A DNA stretch of 64,000 bases from Toxorhynchites rutilus septentrionalis (taxonomy: Eukaryota > Arthropoda > Insecta > Diptera > Culicidae), in the NCBI RefSeq assembly GCF_029784135.1, contig NC_073746.1, forward strand, positions 79,197,704 through 79,261,703, written 5' to 3'. The notes beneath the pieces were generated by a model. It had not been told where the DNA came from, ran no database searches, and saw only the letters and a program-made list of their open reading frames with translations. The position numbers and the translations under genes were made by a program. This document shows positions 1 through 11,641 of this stretch, one piece after another (positions within the stretch are counted from its first letter, which is position 1; every line of letters begins with the position of its first letter).

Positions 1-1022
1 ATTTCGGAAACATGGGAAAATATCGAGAAATTCGTTCAGCAGCATTTGGTAAATAGTATTCCAACACGAATTTTCCAGGTTATCATCCGAAATGGCAAGG
101 TTGCCAATTATTGACATGTAAATCAGCCGATCGTTTTGAATTTTCCATTGATAATACTAATGAATTTTGAAATGGTCTTATAGAAACCTGACAGCTGAAA
201 TTATCATATTTAAGCACAGTAAATAAACAAACAACTCTTTTGAACGAAATTGACGTTAAATATACTTTATTCTATGCATTGAACAATGTATGAATGCATC
301 TTGTTTGTTTAAATTCTAATCGTTTGTCTTGCAACGAGATAGAATCAGGGTGGTCTTATAGAAGTTGAACAGAGTGTAGCAACTCTTCCTATTTAGGGAG
401 AATTTTGGATTGCATATTTTGAAACTTTGAAATAATTGTTGAGATCCTCAATATAAGCTACCTAGTTTACTATATTTTATATTAGAGGGATTTGTTTAGG
501 AATGGCGATTTAGCAACGGCTACATTGGATCGGAGTACATACAAAATGTTGATTGTACGATATCTGAGGAAAAAACAACTTGAATTCAGACGATTTTGAA
601 CGAAGCGAGAGTAAGCAGTGTAACCACGCCAATACAATTCTATGTTTTCTTTTTGTTTACTTCTTCTTATTTACTTCTTTCAATATATTTCAATATATTT
701 TACATTCAGTGAAAATGAAATCAACTATTGAAGAAAAATATGAATTTTCGACCGCTCACAGACAGCAAAACCCTTTTATTGATATATACAAAGTATAGAA
801 AGTGTTAAAGTCCTTGCAGAAGCAGACCAGATGCTGACGTGTTCACGTTGAAATTATTCCTATCCCCTTCCCCGTCACTGTGGAAAAGCGTGGACATTGT
901 CGAACAGATACAAATGAAAATTTGTAATGCTCTCCAGAATAAAAGAATTGCAGAAAATATCTGACTGATTAAATATTTTTTTAACGTTTGTCACTCAATC
1001 GATAGCTCTGGTAACATTTGAA
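1..1022. other. Unique AT-rich DNA, no gene seen
   Basis: No frame of useful length, RNA gene or terminal repeat is recognisable. A 72-codon open frame near 580-798 is AT-driven, has no homology I recognise and no conserved motif, and I do not call it. The sequence ends at the TA that flanks the Tc1 palindrome. Confidence 0.5.
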
Positions 1023-1499
1023 TACACTGCGTTTCACAACTATAGAACCACTCAATATTCCTGAGCTTCCAGGGATATGAAAGAAGTCGGTTGAATTGAA
1101 GTATATAATGTAGGATATAATAACTATCTTCATTTATAAGATTGGCCATTTGAACTTTATTGTTGTGTCCAGAAGCAAAACATTATATTCCAGTGTTTCA
1201 TCACTATAGAACCAGATGGAAGAACTCTCAATCCTTTACAAAATTAACGCCAATTTAACATGAATTCCGATAAGTGTCTAATTCGTAGGTCATCTTTAGT
1301 TCTCAATCAGATCAAATAACCCATTCGAGGTGGTTTTGACCAAGTTGCGCCATGTTATAGTGTGTGTATCCCCTTCTACGCAGAGGATATTGCTCGTTTG
1401 AGCTCTTCAAATCATTCATACTGCTTGTAAAATGCATCTACTATTCGTACGATCACTCCTCAAAAGTTCTTGATAGAATATTGATCTGTTAAACAAGCT

Positions 1500-1700
1500 G
1501 ACTAATCCAGAATGCCCTGGCGTTCTGGATTTTATGAATTGATGCCAAATTAATTATCACATTGTTTTTGATGCAAAAGCAGCAGTAAATGGTTCTGGAG
1601 GGCTTCATTGCACTTCTGGCTGTACATTCGTGTTGATGAAAAGCTACCTGAACCAGATCATTTGAAAATATTCCACTCAAACCATCAAACTGCCTCCTGC
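1500..1700 (-). pseudogene. Tc1-type transposase fragment, left arm
   Basis: Reading leftwards, the frame gives a segment including GIFSNDLVQVAFHQHE and later an RTIYCCFC-like stretch. These resemble the Tc1 region around WGxFS...MDSxxYxxVLxxHLLPF, upstream of the second catalytic aspartate. Neither an N-terminal DNA-binding part nor a complete DDE triad is present. It is the mirror of the fragment at 1850-2070 in the other arm, and the two have drifted by substitutions and small indels. No function is expected. Another origin is unlikely because the fragment lies inside TA-flanked inverted repeats. Confidence 0.55.
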
Positions 1701-1849
1701 AAGGTTACGAGTTGAAAAATTACATGACACGTTCCGTAAGTCCTTCCAGTATGGAGGAATTCTATTCAAGTTAGATTTCTTTTTATCGAAGAAGTTCTTC
1801 TGGAACAGTGAAACCCATAGGATTAGCTTCCACATTAGTTTTTGGACCC

Positions 1850-2070
1850 GCAGGTTTGGAGATGGGATTTTTATGGTTTGGGGAGAATTTTCTCAAAAAT
1901 GCCTGGTTCAGATAGCTTACCATCAACACGAATGGACAGTCAGAAGTGCAACGAAGTACGTCACAATCATTTACTGCTGTTTTTGCATCATAAACAATGT
2001 GATAATTGGGTAATTTGGCATCAATTCTAAAAATCCGGAAGGTGAGGGCATGGTTTCATCAATAGGGGCT
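1850..2070 (+). pseudogene. Tc1-type transposase fragment, right arm
   Basis: Across shifted frames this reads GFLWFGENFS / MVWGRIFS-like residues, then RMDSQKC and HNHLLLFLHH, followed by a segment ending RKVRAWF. The order matches the central Tc1 transposase block (WGGIFS, MDSKKY, LxxHLLPF, then xxAWF after the second aspartate). Frameshifts break the reading, so it is a pseudogene. It is the inverted counterpart of 1500-1700. Confidence 0.55.
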
Positions 2071-2574
2071 TCTGATTCTGGATTGGTCAGCTCGTTCAAC
2101 AGATCAAAACCCTATCAAGAACTTATGAGGAGTGATCGTACGAATAATAGATGCAGCTTACAAGCAGTATGAGTGATCTGAAAAGCCAAAACGAGCAGTA
2201 TCCTCTGCGTAGAACGAGATACACATACATAACATGGCACAGGTTGGTCGAAATCTCCCCGAATGGGTTATTTGACCTGATTGAGAACTAAAGAAGTCCT
2301 ACGAATTAGAAATTTATTGAAATTCATGTTAAATTGGCGCTAATTTTGTAAAGGAGTGAGAGTTTTTCCATCTGGTTCTATAGTTATGAAACACTGGAAT
2401 TTAAGTTTTTTGAATGTTTCACGCTTGGACATAAGAATAAAGTTCAAAAGGTCAGTCTTATAAATGAAGATAGTTATTATATCCTACACTATATACTTCA
2501 ATTCAACCGACTTCTTACATATCCCTGGAAACTCAGAAATATTGAGTGGTTCTATAGTTGGGAAACGCAGTGTA

Positions 2575-4598
2575 TGTATTGAAGTTTGCATAATTTAAAT
2601 TTATTTTATAATGCTTCAAAAGTCTTATGACAGAAGCGGCCAAAGTTGCTTGAAATCATGCAGTTTTTATATGAAAAAATACATTGAATGGTATTTGTAA
2701 TGAAAAAATGAAGTTATAAGCACATCAAAATCCTGTCAATGACTGCGTTTTCCATGATTGTTAATGGTGGTGAGCTTTTATTTATTATTTATTTACTACG
2801 TTTTCAGCTATAATGCTGCACAGACTGAAAACTCTTATAATATTTGCCTTATCCTATTTCTTAAACTTTCCCTACATGTATTAAAATAAAAAAATCAGAA
2901 ATATCTAATAAATTAAAGCTCATTTCAAGAGGATGGTTTTGTCCGGGCACAGTGCGATGTCTAGCGGTCGCGAATAGCAAACGCTGGCGAGAACGTCTTG
3001 CTGGAATAAAAATACTCATCTGCTGCAAGAGATCTGAGATTTACCAATACGATGCCTCTTACCCCGAGTTCCCCTAAATAATATTACATTGAATATTTTT
3101 GCGAAATTGGAAAACCTTGCGTTCTCTATCCAGAATGCAATAAGGCTCAAGGTACAGGGAGACACCATGATACAGCAAAGTTTTATTAGCCCACCAAGCC
3201 ACCTCGAGATATTCTGAAACTTGTTCGTTCACGTCGATGTTGTTCAACTATTTTCCCTTGAATGGTGCTGGAGCGGTAATCCCGGTTCTAACACGCAAAC
3301 AAGTTCAGCCGTCGTCGTTACCTTACGCACAGCGCGTAACCTATACGACACACCCACCCACCCCACGGAGTCATTAACATCTAAACTTTGACACGAAAAA
3401 TGATCTCTGCCGTTGGTTCGCGGTGTATATGATGGAGAAAGCGACCCACATACACACACACACACACACGCCCACACCCACATACGAAGCAATATGCTAC
3501 CCTGAGTGGCATAATGTGTAGGGCAGAAAAAAAAGCTGCGAAACTGTGATGGGGCAACTTGCACGGTTGGATAGGATATTAGGGGGACATTCGTGGGTGG
3601 GGCCAGCTGCGGGATGTAAGTGGCGATAAAATGTGACATCATTGACATCATGCGTACAGTCCTCGGGGAGGCAAAATATTTTCGCTCGTTTGTGTCGAGC
3701 ATAAATGAGTTTTCTTCTGGGGATGATATACGTCGAATGATTTATCTTGTTGATGATTAGGAACTTTTACGTGTACATTATTGGTTTCAGTCAGTCAGCT
3801 GGAGTGTATTTTCGGATGTCTTTCGTTCACCGAGAAATCGTTAGCTATGCGGCTGTTTGCAGTGGTCATTAGTTTCATCACTCATATTTATCATTGGTTG
3901 AGGATCCATGGATGAATCTGACGCATTACTTATAAGTTGAGCGGGATAGCTACATCTAAACGTCCAGAGCGATGTTTATTACGACATCCAATAAAATTCC
4001 CCCAGTTTAATTTTCAGGTCCATTCACAAATAATAAATAAATGAACTAGAATTCATTGTACGTTTCCAAATAGATTGAACCAATCCGAGCCGATTCACAG
4101 AAACAAAAAGTTCATACAAATTGTACCAAAATTCCAGTCTAAAATTTCCAACTGCCACAACAATTTCTATCCCAATGCTCTATGGAATGCTACCCCACTT
4201 CGACATGATACCGAATTGCAATAATCGCCGTTCCGGATAACATAGATTTTCCGGAGCCGACGCGATTTTTTGTTATATGTGCGGAGCTTCACCTACCTTC
4301 TCGCGGATTTCCATCGAACTAATAGTGCGGATGCGGATGAATGGAAAAAGATCCAAAAAAAGCACCAATTGTCTCTGTTCAATGTGGATTTGGGTGGCTT
4401 TGGTGTAAATACCCATCCAGGTATTGAAGTAGTCGGACCCAAATGCATCGTTTATTTGCGTCGGCGCCTTTTTGGGTCTCTGCGTTGATTTTTTGGTGGA
4501 AACTTGTTTTTTGTTCGAATTTTTTCAAGTGCTATGCCGAATATTTTGACCTTGGCGTTAGAAGGCCTATTTACACCCTGAAGTCGTCGATGAGTTTC
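2575..4598. other. Unique DNA with a short CA microsatellite
   Basis: No gene is supported. A (CA)n run of about nine units lies near 3452-3469 and produces a valine/cysteine-rich artefact in the 152-codon minus-strand frame at 3244-3702, which I reject. The block 2930-3240 is somewhat richer in CG but shows no recognisable exon. Confidence 0.45.
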
Positions 4599-4805
4599 AG
4601 CTTAGGTAGACTATGCATTTCGTAGTTGCTCTCCGTAATTGAACTGTACCAGTGAAAATGAACGAAGAGCACTGAATAGCGCCTAGGACTAGCGATCCAT
4701 TCTCCATTGTGTATGTTACGGTGATTCGAACCTCAAGTAGGAATGTTAGTATGATATTCGCAGCCTCTATAGCGTGGTTTCCCTGAAATTATCAAGGAAG
4801 GGATA
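4599..4805 (+). repeat. Dispersed repeat R, copy 1
   Basis: This matches 39538-39812 in the same orientation. Shared blocks include TAGTTGCTCTCCGT, GGAATGTTAGTATGATATTC and CCTCTATAGCGTGG. Copy 1 lacks about 65 bp (an ACGCCGGCC-rich piece) that copy 2 retains. Class is unknown. I see no TIR, poly-A tail or coding frame. Confidence 0.6.
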
Positions 4806-5059
4806 CCTTGAACCTTGAACATTTGATTTTTTTTTAGTTACCTAATTTGAAACGAACCGCGAACGGAAAAAAGATTAATTTTTTTACTGCCGAAAATGTT
4901 GTTCAATTTGCTCAAATGTTCGAGCGCCATGCATCAACATGAATTGAAAAATGGAATTCACCTAAATTTTCCCATGCCCATACTTCATTGCGCCTTAATG
5001 ATCATACGGATAATTCGTATCTTCATGTGGAAAATCAGGTATACTGGGTAATGATAACT

Positions 5060-5268
5060 AAGCGGCTCGATCGATCTCTCTTCATCAACTTTTTCTATAG
5101 TCAATAACTTAACTGCAAAAACGTTCCAATTCAAGTTTGCTATAGAATTCGATAGATGAGGTTCTGACCTATCTTCCACAATGTCAAGTACAGCTGGGTC
5201 GATGAGAGAGTCGATGTAGAGAAATCGATGATGTCATTTACATCCCTTTCATTTTGAGCCCCTCAATT
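5060..5268 (-). repeat. MITE P, truncated inverted copy
   Basis: Near-copy, in opposite orientation, of the element at 25303-25557. Shared blocks include TAGAGAAATCGATGATGTCA-like ends and GACCTATCTTCCACA. The right terminal segment (TCATTTTGAGCCCCTCAATT) is preserved, while the left terminus is decayed from GGGGCTTAG to a short relic near 5065. Confidence 0.6.
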
Positions 5269-5650
5269 AATTTTCTTTATTTCTATTTCTAATAAAAATA
5301 TTTTCAAAAAATGTCGAAGGGAATATGTTGACAAACCAGAACTTAAGGCCAGGAAGATACTGTTGTGAATTCGGTGAGGTTTGACCAGCTGGTCCAGGTC
5401 GGACACCGTCCAGTAGATGGGCAACATCGAGCCCGAAACCGGTCGACGAAAAAGGTAATTTTAACCATTTTAATGTTTGTAAGGATTATAAGTGTTGTGT
5501 CCTAGTTCCGTGTCGCGTCTCGCGAGTGAATAGTTTGACCAGCTGTTACAAAAATCGAACAGAATCGAACGTACACTCAATTTCTTCCAATTTTGTATTA
5601 CTTTATTAGACAATAAATTCGGATTAAAGTAACTCTGAGCGGAACGTTAA
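5269..5650. other. Unassigned interspersed DNA, weak LTR-like look
   Basis: A GC-richer stretch at 5360-5460, two GTTTGACCAGCTG motifs (near 5379 and 5534) and AATAAA near 5612 give it a look of retroelement LTR/leader. I see no clear TG...CA ends or flanking duplication, so I leave it unassigned. Confidence 0.25.
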
Positions 5651-7040
5651 TCTATACATATTAAAATAGATTTCTGTATGTCTGTCTGTCTGTCTGTCTG
5701 TCTGATTCTTATGGACTCAAACCGGACCGGGCAAATGGACTGAACCGATCGACATGAAAATTGGCATGTAGGGGTTTTTGGGGCCGGGGAAGGTTTTCAT
5801 GATAGTTTGAGACCCCTCCCCCCTCTCTAAAGGGGGGCTGCCATACAAATGAAACACAAATTTCTACATTATTCCAGAATTAATCAAGCAAATGCAACCA
5901 AATTAGGCACGTGAAGGTTTTAGGGTTCAATAAATGTTTTAATGCTGGTTAGATACTCCCCCCCCTCGCTTAGGGGGGGGCTGCCCTTCAAATGAAACAC
6001 AAATTTCTGCATTACTCGAGAAATAATCAAGCAAATGAACCCAAATTAGGCATATGGAGATTTTAGAGTGCAATAAATGCTTCTAAGGTGGTTTGACACT
6101 CCACCCCCCTGCCTAAGGAGGGGATGCCATATAAATGAAACACCAATTTCTACTAATAATTCTACTCTAGAATTATTCAAGCAAACGAAACCAAATTTGG
6201 CATGTGAAAGATTAAGGTTGCAATAAATGTTTTTACGGTGGTTAGACACTCCACTCCCCCCCCCCCCACTCTCTGGGGCGGTGTGCTACCATACAAATGA
6301 AAGACAAATTTCTACATGACTAGAAAACTAATCAAGAAAATACCAAATTTGGCATGCGAAGGTTTTAGGAGCCACCAAACGTTTCTATGGCGAATAGACA
6401 CTCCTCGCATCTCTCTGAGAGGGGAGGGGGGCTGCCATACAAATGAAGCATACATTTTCGCATAATTAAGAACTAATCAAGCAAACGGAACCAAATTTGG
6501 CATGTGGAGGTTTTATGGGGAAGAAACATTTCTAAGGTGGTTCGACACTCCTGCCCTCTCTCTTAGGGTGGGCTGTCATACAAATGAGAAACAAATTTCT
6601 GCATAATTCGAAAACTAATTAAGCAAATGGAGCCAAATTTGGCATGTGAAGATTTTAGGGGACACGAAACGTTACTATGGTGAATGGACACTCCTCCCCC
6701 TCTCTAAGGTAAAAATAGGGGACAAGTCTGTATTTATTCTGTCATATTTTCTGTATCAAACATTTATTCTATGTAACAGAGAAACATGTTATTTGCAAGT
6801 GGTTGAACTATCTTGAACGAGAATTGTGTCTGAATATAATCTGATATTATAACGATGAGTTTTGGTACTAAGAATTTTTAGTAAAAGGTAAATTCAACGG
6901 GGTCGATTAGAAGATCAATCAATGAACAGTTGTGCTATTGGGCTCATGAACTTGAACTTAGTAAGAAAACGTGAATGTTTGAAGGTATTGATAACAAAAA
7001 ACAAATTTTAGGCGGGACGAAGTTTGCCGGGTCAGCTAGT
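5651..7040 (+). mobile_element. Mini-me / Helitron-like non-autonomous element M1
   Basis: It starts TCTATACATATTAAAATAGA, followed by a (GTCT)n run at about 5679-5704, and ends GCCGGGTCAGCTAGT. TC...CTAGT ends fit Helitron-type elements, and the TA-rich stretch plus (GTCY)n pair is described for dipteran mini-me elements. The interior holds roughly nine to ten diverged units of about 100-135 bp, each with a pyrimidine- or purine-rich block, CATACAAATGAAACACAAAT-like text and an AATCAAGCAAATG block. No transposition ORF is present. Related copies are at 31540-33142, 51794-52067 and 59133-60506. Ends are seen directly; the Helitron assignment is family knowledge. Confidence 0.7.
5679..5704 (+). 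repeat. (GTCT)n microsatellite in M1
   Basis: About six tandem GTCT units just inside the 5' end of M1. The same motif recurs at the same relative place in the other three copies. Confidence 0.9.
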
Positions 7041-8415
7041 AACCTAATAAATAACAAAACCTTTAAAATACAAAAATATGTAATCTTTTCTGCAATATTA
7101 CTTTGATAAAAGAACACATATTGTGGTATACAAAAAAAAACTATTCGAAAAAAACAGGTTCCGGCCAATGTTTGATTTCTCAAAAATCAACATTTTCGAC
7201 ACCTGAGGAAAAAAAATAAACTGCGGTGAATATATACAGGACGGACTCGATTATATACAGACTCAATTATATACTGACTCGATTATATATGACTTGATTA
7301 TAGACGAATTTCATGCCAACTCGTCATAGGAGTTGGCAACGCCATTTCAGATAACAGTGAAACGTTGTGAGTGTAAACACATGGGTCTTTAAAGCAACTT
7401 TGCATACTTGAAATATTCTAGGAAGAATTGGACTACTCTTTGAAATTGGCCAAAAAATTATTGCTTTTCTACAAAAAATTATAACCCACAAACAAAGATA
7501 CCTTAAAAATTATGCTCAAAGGATGGAATGCAGGGAATTGTTTGAATTTTCATAAAAAATTTTTTTTTTTTAAATTTCGCTGAGATAAAATATTAAATAA
7601 TAAAATATATATATATTAATATATTTCAAAAATAAAACATTATTTTTCTCAAAAACGTGTTTAAAAAAAATTCAAAAAAATTTATGAATAGCCCTTACGA
7701 TTCACAATAAGTTGTCCATACATCGGAAGATGGGCACTTTTACAGAAAAAAGTTTATCTAACAACAAATTTTTCATGTTTTCTTCGAAAAAAAAACAACT
7801 TATTCTAATTTTGTTTGATGTCAAGATAGCGATATAGAGTATTTGGCAAAGTTTTAGATCTTATTAGAATATGAACTTTCGTCAAAGACGTCAACATTCT
7901 ATTTTTATAGTTTCTGGAATATAAGACATTTTTGTATGGAAACTCCTGATAAAATAATGATTTTCTCATAACATGTGTTTGAATTCTTGCGTTTGACATG
8001 TTCTTGATATGTTACTAAAGAGAAAGCAGGTCATGTAAATCGCGATTATTTGTATGATATTTGTATGATACGAATTAAGCATTAATAGTTATTTTTCAAA
8101 GAAAAACATAAAAAAGTTGTTGTTCGAAAAAAATTTTCTTCCTGTAAAAGTGCTCATCTTTCGATGTATAGATGACTCGTTGGGAATTGTTTGAGCTATT
8201 CATATCAATTTTTTCAGAATTTTTGAAAAACAGGTTTTCAAGAAAAATAAATTTTAATTTTCAGAATATTTTGTTTATAAATGTTTTTTTTTTCAAAAAT
8301 TTGTTTGACATTTTTTAATGAAAACATATATAACATCCTTTGATTTTGAAAACATTTCATCCTTCGACTAAAATTTTTATAGTTCATTTGTGAGAAACTT
8401 TTTGAAGATATGAGA

Positions 8416-10453
8416 TTTTTGACGTAGAACTGCGTCTTTCATTAAGGGTGCCATATCAGAAAACAGGTCACGTTTTTATGAAATAAAGTTAACGTTAATA
8501 ACTATTTTTGCTGCGAACGGATTTTGGCGATTTACATACTAAACGAATCGGAAATTCCGTAAGATTTGTTTAATATGCTATACATTAGAATCCCCTAGTT
8601 TTTAAATGGTTAAAATTCATGAAAACTTTAAGCGTTTCCATTTTCCCATACATTTGTTCTGTCCATTTGTGTGCTTTCCCGAACAGAGCTGTCAATAACG
8701 AGCAACTTATCGCCGACCAATCGTAGGAAATCGGGGGAAATCGTAGGATTTAAAGTCTCTGTGAACAAAGGAAAAGTAGAAGAATGAAGGGAAATACTTG
8801 CCTAGAGTATAAACAGTGGATCTCACTGAGGCAAACTTTCATTCGGCATCGGTCTGTTGAGCAATCCAGCTCACTTTGCCTTTGCTGCGCTTCGATCTGA
8901 GATTGGACCCCACCAGTGGTAATTCAACTTGGATATCGTCGTGTGGTTTTTGCAGTTCGTTTTTGGCGTTATTCGTATCGTGTGTTTTTCTTTCCGTGTC
9001 ATAAATTGGACGTTTCGCGTAGTGTGTGATGAGCAAGAAGAAGAGGAAGGCAGGCTGGAGCCCTGCAAAAAACGAACGCATTGCCAGGGGCAATAAAATT
9101 TCGAGGCAAGCGTCATCTAATGATGCACGCGATGTTGGTGCAGTGAAAAGCGCTCGCACTGAACCGAGCCTTCGTGAGTGTGACACCGCATCGAACAACA
9201 GCGAAGTAGGCGATTTCAGCGCGTCGGTCGAAAATGTAAACGCCGTTACCCAGGTAGCAAAAAAAATCAAGCTCCCCCCGCTGGTGGTGAAGGCGGTCGC
9301 TCTTGACAAACTCATCAGCGAATTCGCATCAACGGGTGTTACAGCAGAGTACAAGCTGTGTGGCATAATTCAGTCTTTTTCCAAGCAGTTAACATTGTTT
9401 ATTTTCCGTCATCATAAGGGCTTCGTTGGTGCCTTTGAGAATGCATCAATGCATTAAACTGACGTTATGGCGAAACAGGCGTTAAGGTTGTGCGCCAAAA
9501 AATATTTGGGGCATAGCAAGCATCTTGAATGTCTTACTGGAATGTTATAAGTTATTTGGGTTCGCGTGCCAGTCGCAAAACTGCCTTCAATTAGGATTGC
9601 ATTTGCGCTAATATTGATCATAATGAAGCATTGCTACTGTTTTCGAGTTTGTTATTAACAAAAAGAGTTTATTTAGCTTGTTTAGTCACCAAGAAAGTAA
9701 ATGTCGATCTGGAATTTTGTATGTGATTAGGTTTCGCTTGCCAGTAGCAAAATTTTCTCCACTAAGGGTGACAGTTGCGCTTCTCTCGAGCATGAGGAAG
9801 TAATGCAACTTTTTTCGAGGCCAGTAATATTAACAGAAGCGTTTCTTTTGAGAATAGCGCAAAATGATGAGAAGTGTTTATATTCCTAGTAGTTTCAAGC
9901 CACCAATGTATGGCTCTGTATGCATGCTATGGCGAACGCTTGTTTGGCGCTTGGTATACGTTGTACGAACGAGGTGCGATTCCTTTGAGGCAATACTAAA
10001 TAACATGTAGCATGATATTTGATACTTACAAGTGTTGTCATTGTTATTGTTTCCATGCGGTGCCAAAGATATATTGATGTAGTTATGAGATGTGGAATAA
10101 TGGTGCTGATGCAACATGTATACAATCGACTGTAGCCGAGTCTATGTCAATTGCGAAAAATGCCACCGGAATAACGTTCGAGGTAAATTTTCAATGCATT
10201 GACATGAAATAAATTGGGACATACGATCAGCTGGTGTATTGTTTTGCGAGGGCAAGAATGAATCATCTATCAATTATCGTCAACTGATTCTACAATGAAA
10301 ATACTATTTCAGAGATTATTCTACTAAGCAGTTGATTCTAAAATTTCACAGCATAGCATTATAGAATAATATCCGAAGGTATAAATAAGCGACTTATATA
10401 AAATAACAGTTCTACGTTAACAATGCGGTCGTATCCTGGACACAACCTCCTAT
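8416..10453 (+). mobile_element. 2.04 kb repeat family H, copy 1
   Basis: Near-identical over its full length to 22912-24950 in the same orientation; differences are scattered substitutions and a few small indels. It begins TTTTTGACGTAGAACTGCGT and ends with ATGCGGTCGTATCCTGGACA then CAACCTCCTAT before a T-run. The 5' end is a hairpin (GACGTAG, AA, CTACGTC in the better-preserved copy 2). The 3' end holds an imperfect TGTCC/GGACA palindrome. I see no TIR and no obvious target duplication. It interrupts family F1. It contains one gag-like ORF. Class is unknown; a Helitron-like nature is inferred from hairpin termini and from the related copy at 14552-17190. Confidence 0.75.
9029..9457 (+). CDS. 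Retrotransposon ORF1/gag-like fragment, copy 1
   Basis: A 142-residue open frame from an ATG at 9029. Residues 1-30 are strongly basic (MSKKKRKAGWSP...KNERIARG), residues 30-75 are Ser/Asn/Glu-rich, and residues 80-105 read KKIKLPPLVVKAVALDKLI. The PPLVVK...LxxLIxxF...GV..EYKLC pattern resembles the domain preceding the zinc knuckles in Jockey-type non-LTR ORF1 (gag) proteins. The frame stops after MH, before any CCHC knuckle, so it looks like a truncated gag; a full ORF1 would be several times longer. Its twin at 23517 has the same length and stop with a few residue changes. Coding status is unproven, but conservation of the frame in two copies may only reflect recent duplication. Confidence 0.45.
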   Translation: MSKKKRKAGWSPAKNERIARGNKISRQASSNDARDVGAVKSARTEPSLRECDTASNNSEVGDFSASVENVNAVTQVAKKIKLPPLVVKAVALDKLISEFASTGVTAEYKLCGIIQSFSKQLTLFIFRHHKGFVGAFENASMH

Positions 10454-11628
10454 ATTTTTTTCAATTTTTTCATTTCTTTGAAGAATTACTATTCACGGTT
10501 AACTCGTAACATATGTATGTATAAATAATCGCTATTTACATGTTCTGAAAACTTTGTTTTATTTAGAAATATGCTAAGAGCATGTCAAACGCGAGAATTC
10601 ACACACAAAAATGTTACGAGTAAAACATTACTTTTTCAGGAATCAAAAGAGGATACAAAAAAGCATTCCAGAAACTATAGAAAAAAAAGTTGACGTCTTC
10701 GACAAAAGTTCATATTTTAATGAGATCTAAAACATTGTCGAATACACTATATCGCTATTTTGGCTTTAAACAAAATTGCGATAAGTTGTGATGTTTTTTT
10801 TACAAAGAAAACATAAAAAAGTTGCTAGAAAAACTTTTTCCCTGCAAAAGTGTTCATCCTCCGATGTATGGATGACTTATTGTAAATTGTAAGAGCTATC
10901 CATATAATTATTTTGAGGATTAAAAAAACGGTTTTCAGAAAAATGGGTTTTATGCAATTTTCTACAATTCACCCTTCGATCCGAACTTTTCTGGTATCAT
11001 AGTTTTAGAATTACAATTTTTTTGAAAAAAAAGTGAGAAACATTTTTTGGCCTTTCTCAAAAGTAATCTAATTCTTTCTGAATATTTCAAGTATGCAAAG
11101 TTACTTGAATGATCCATGTCTTTACACCCACAACGTTTCACTTCAATCTGAGATGGTGCTGCCAACTCCATCTCGTTTACCAGGAATTGCTTAAAATGAT
11201 ATTGCAGCGAAATTAAAAAAAAAAAAAGTTGGATGTCAAAGAACGGATTGTAGGGCGTATAGAGAGCTTTAATTTGGTTGATAGAAACATTCAAGTTAAT
11301 TGTGTATTGTATTGGATAAAATTAGAAATAACACTTTAGAAACCTCTAACTTTGAAGTTTGTTTCTTCTAAAATGTTACCTAAATGCACTAATTTGGAAA
11401 TTTCACAACTGTATCCTGTATAAAATTTTCTTATTTTTCAAATGGAAGCAACAGAATTATTCTACATAGCGTAATTTTTTAATTAAAGCCAATTTGAGGA
11501 AAACAGAGCTCGAAACAAAGAAAAAGTTCGATAATATATGTATAAACATAAGAATTTTTTTTTACTCGATCATATACAGGATTCAAAAAGAAATCGGAAA
11601 CTGTATAAAATCGAGTCCGCTCTGTAAT

Positions 11629-11641
11629 TGATTAACTCATT
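11629..11641 (+). repeat. Target-site duplication, left, of SINE
   Basis: TGATTAACTCATT is repeated exactly at 11801-11813, bracketing the SINE. This is typical of LINE-mobilised insertion. Confidence 0.9.

Larger units (their letters stand above)
1025..2572. mobile_element. Head-to-head Tc1-like palindromic element, TA-flanked
   Basis: The left end begins CACTGCGTTTCACAACTATA after a TA at 1023-1024. The right end is its near inverse, ending ...GAAACGCAGTG before a TA at 2573-2574. Each arm is about 770 bp and the fold centre lies near 1790. A second motif resembling the tip (CAGTGTTTCATCACTATAGA) sits about 170 bp inside each end, so each end carries two transposase-site-like direct repeats, an IR/DR layout known from some Tc1-family elements. 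Both arms hold remnants of the same Tc1 transposase segment, described separately. Inferred: two half-elements joined head to head, not a functional transposon. TA duplication and TIR are seen directly; the family name is inferred from the protein remnants. Confidence 0.75.
7302..11178. repeat. Long-inverted-repeat family F, copy F1
   Basis: It starts GACGAATTTCATGCCAACTC, followed by a small hairpin (CCAACTCGTC...GGAGTTGG). Its right side repeats CATGTCTTTACACCCACAAC and GATGGTGCTGCCAACTC in inverse orientation, but the last ~30 bp of the terminus are missing. Long AT-rich segments recur on both sides as inverted copies. It matches F2 at 48226-50996. The 2 kb repeat copy 1 is inserted in the middle. 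Confidence 0.55.
7237..11624. mobile_element. 4.4 kb TA-flanked TIR element (pogo/Tc1-like ends)
   Basis: The left tip CAGGACGGACTCGATTATAT follows TA at 7235-7236. The right tip reads, inverted, CAGAGCGGACTCGATTTTAT and is followed by TA at 11625-11626. The CAG-start and TA duplication fit Tc1/pogo types. The interior is mostly long, AT-rich inverted segments (7700-8000 against 10500-10870) and includes one arm of the F family plus the 2 kb repeat copy 1. A short plus-strand peptide near 11225-11320 (KKLDVKERIVGRIE...) loosely resembles a pogo N-terminal helix-turn-helix, but this is weak. No intact transposase. Confidence 0.6.

Noticed and set aside
3244..3702. 152-codon minus-strand open frame
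   Set aside because: It runs through a CA/GT microsatellite giving Cys-Val repeats, and shows no domain or conservation signal.
5361..5648. Possible solo LTR
   Set aside because: AATAAA and TG start were noted, but no CA end, no duplication and no second copy in the window.
8839..9366. 175-codon minus-strand frame, repeated at 23327-23854
   Set aside because: Antisense shadow of the gag-like ORF; both copies are open only because the underlying repeat is duplicated.
11225..11320. Pogo-like N-terminal helix-turn-helix
   Set aside because: Short, and orientation does not fit the nearby TIRs; similarity too weak to list as a feature.
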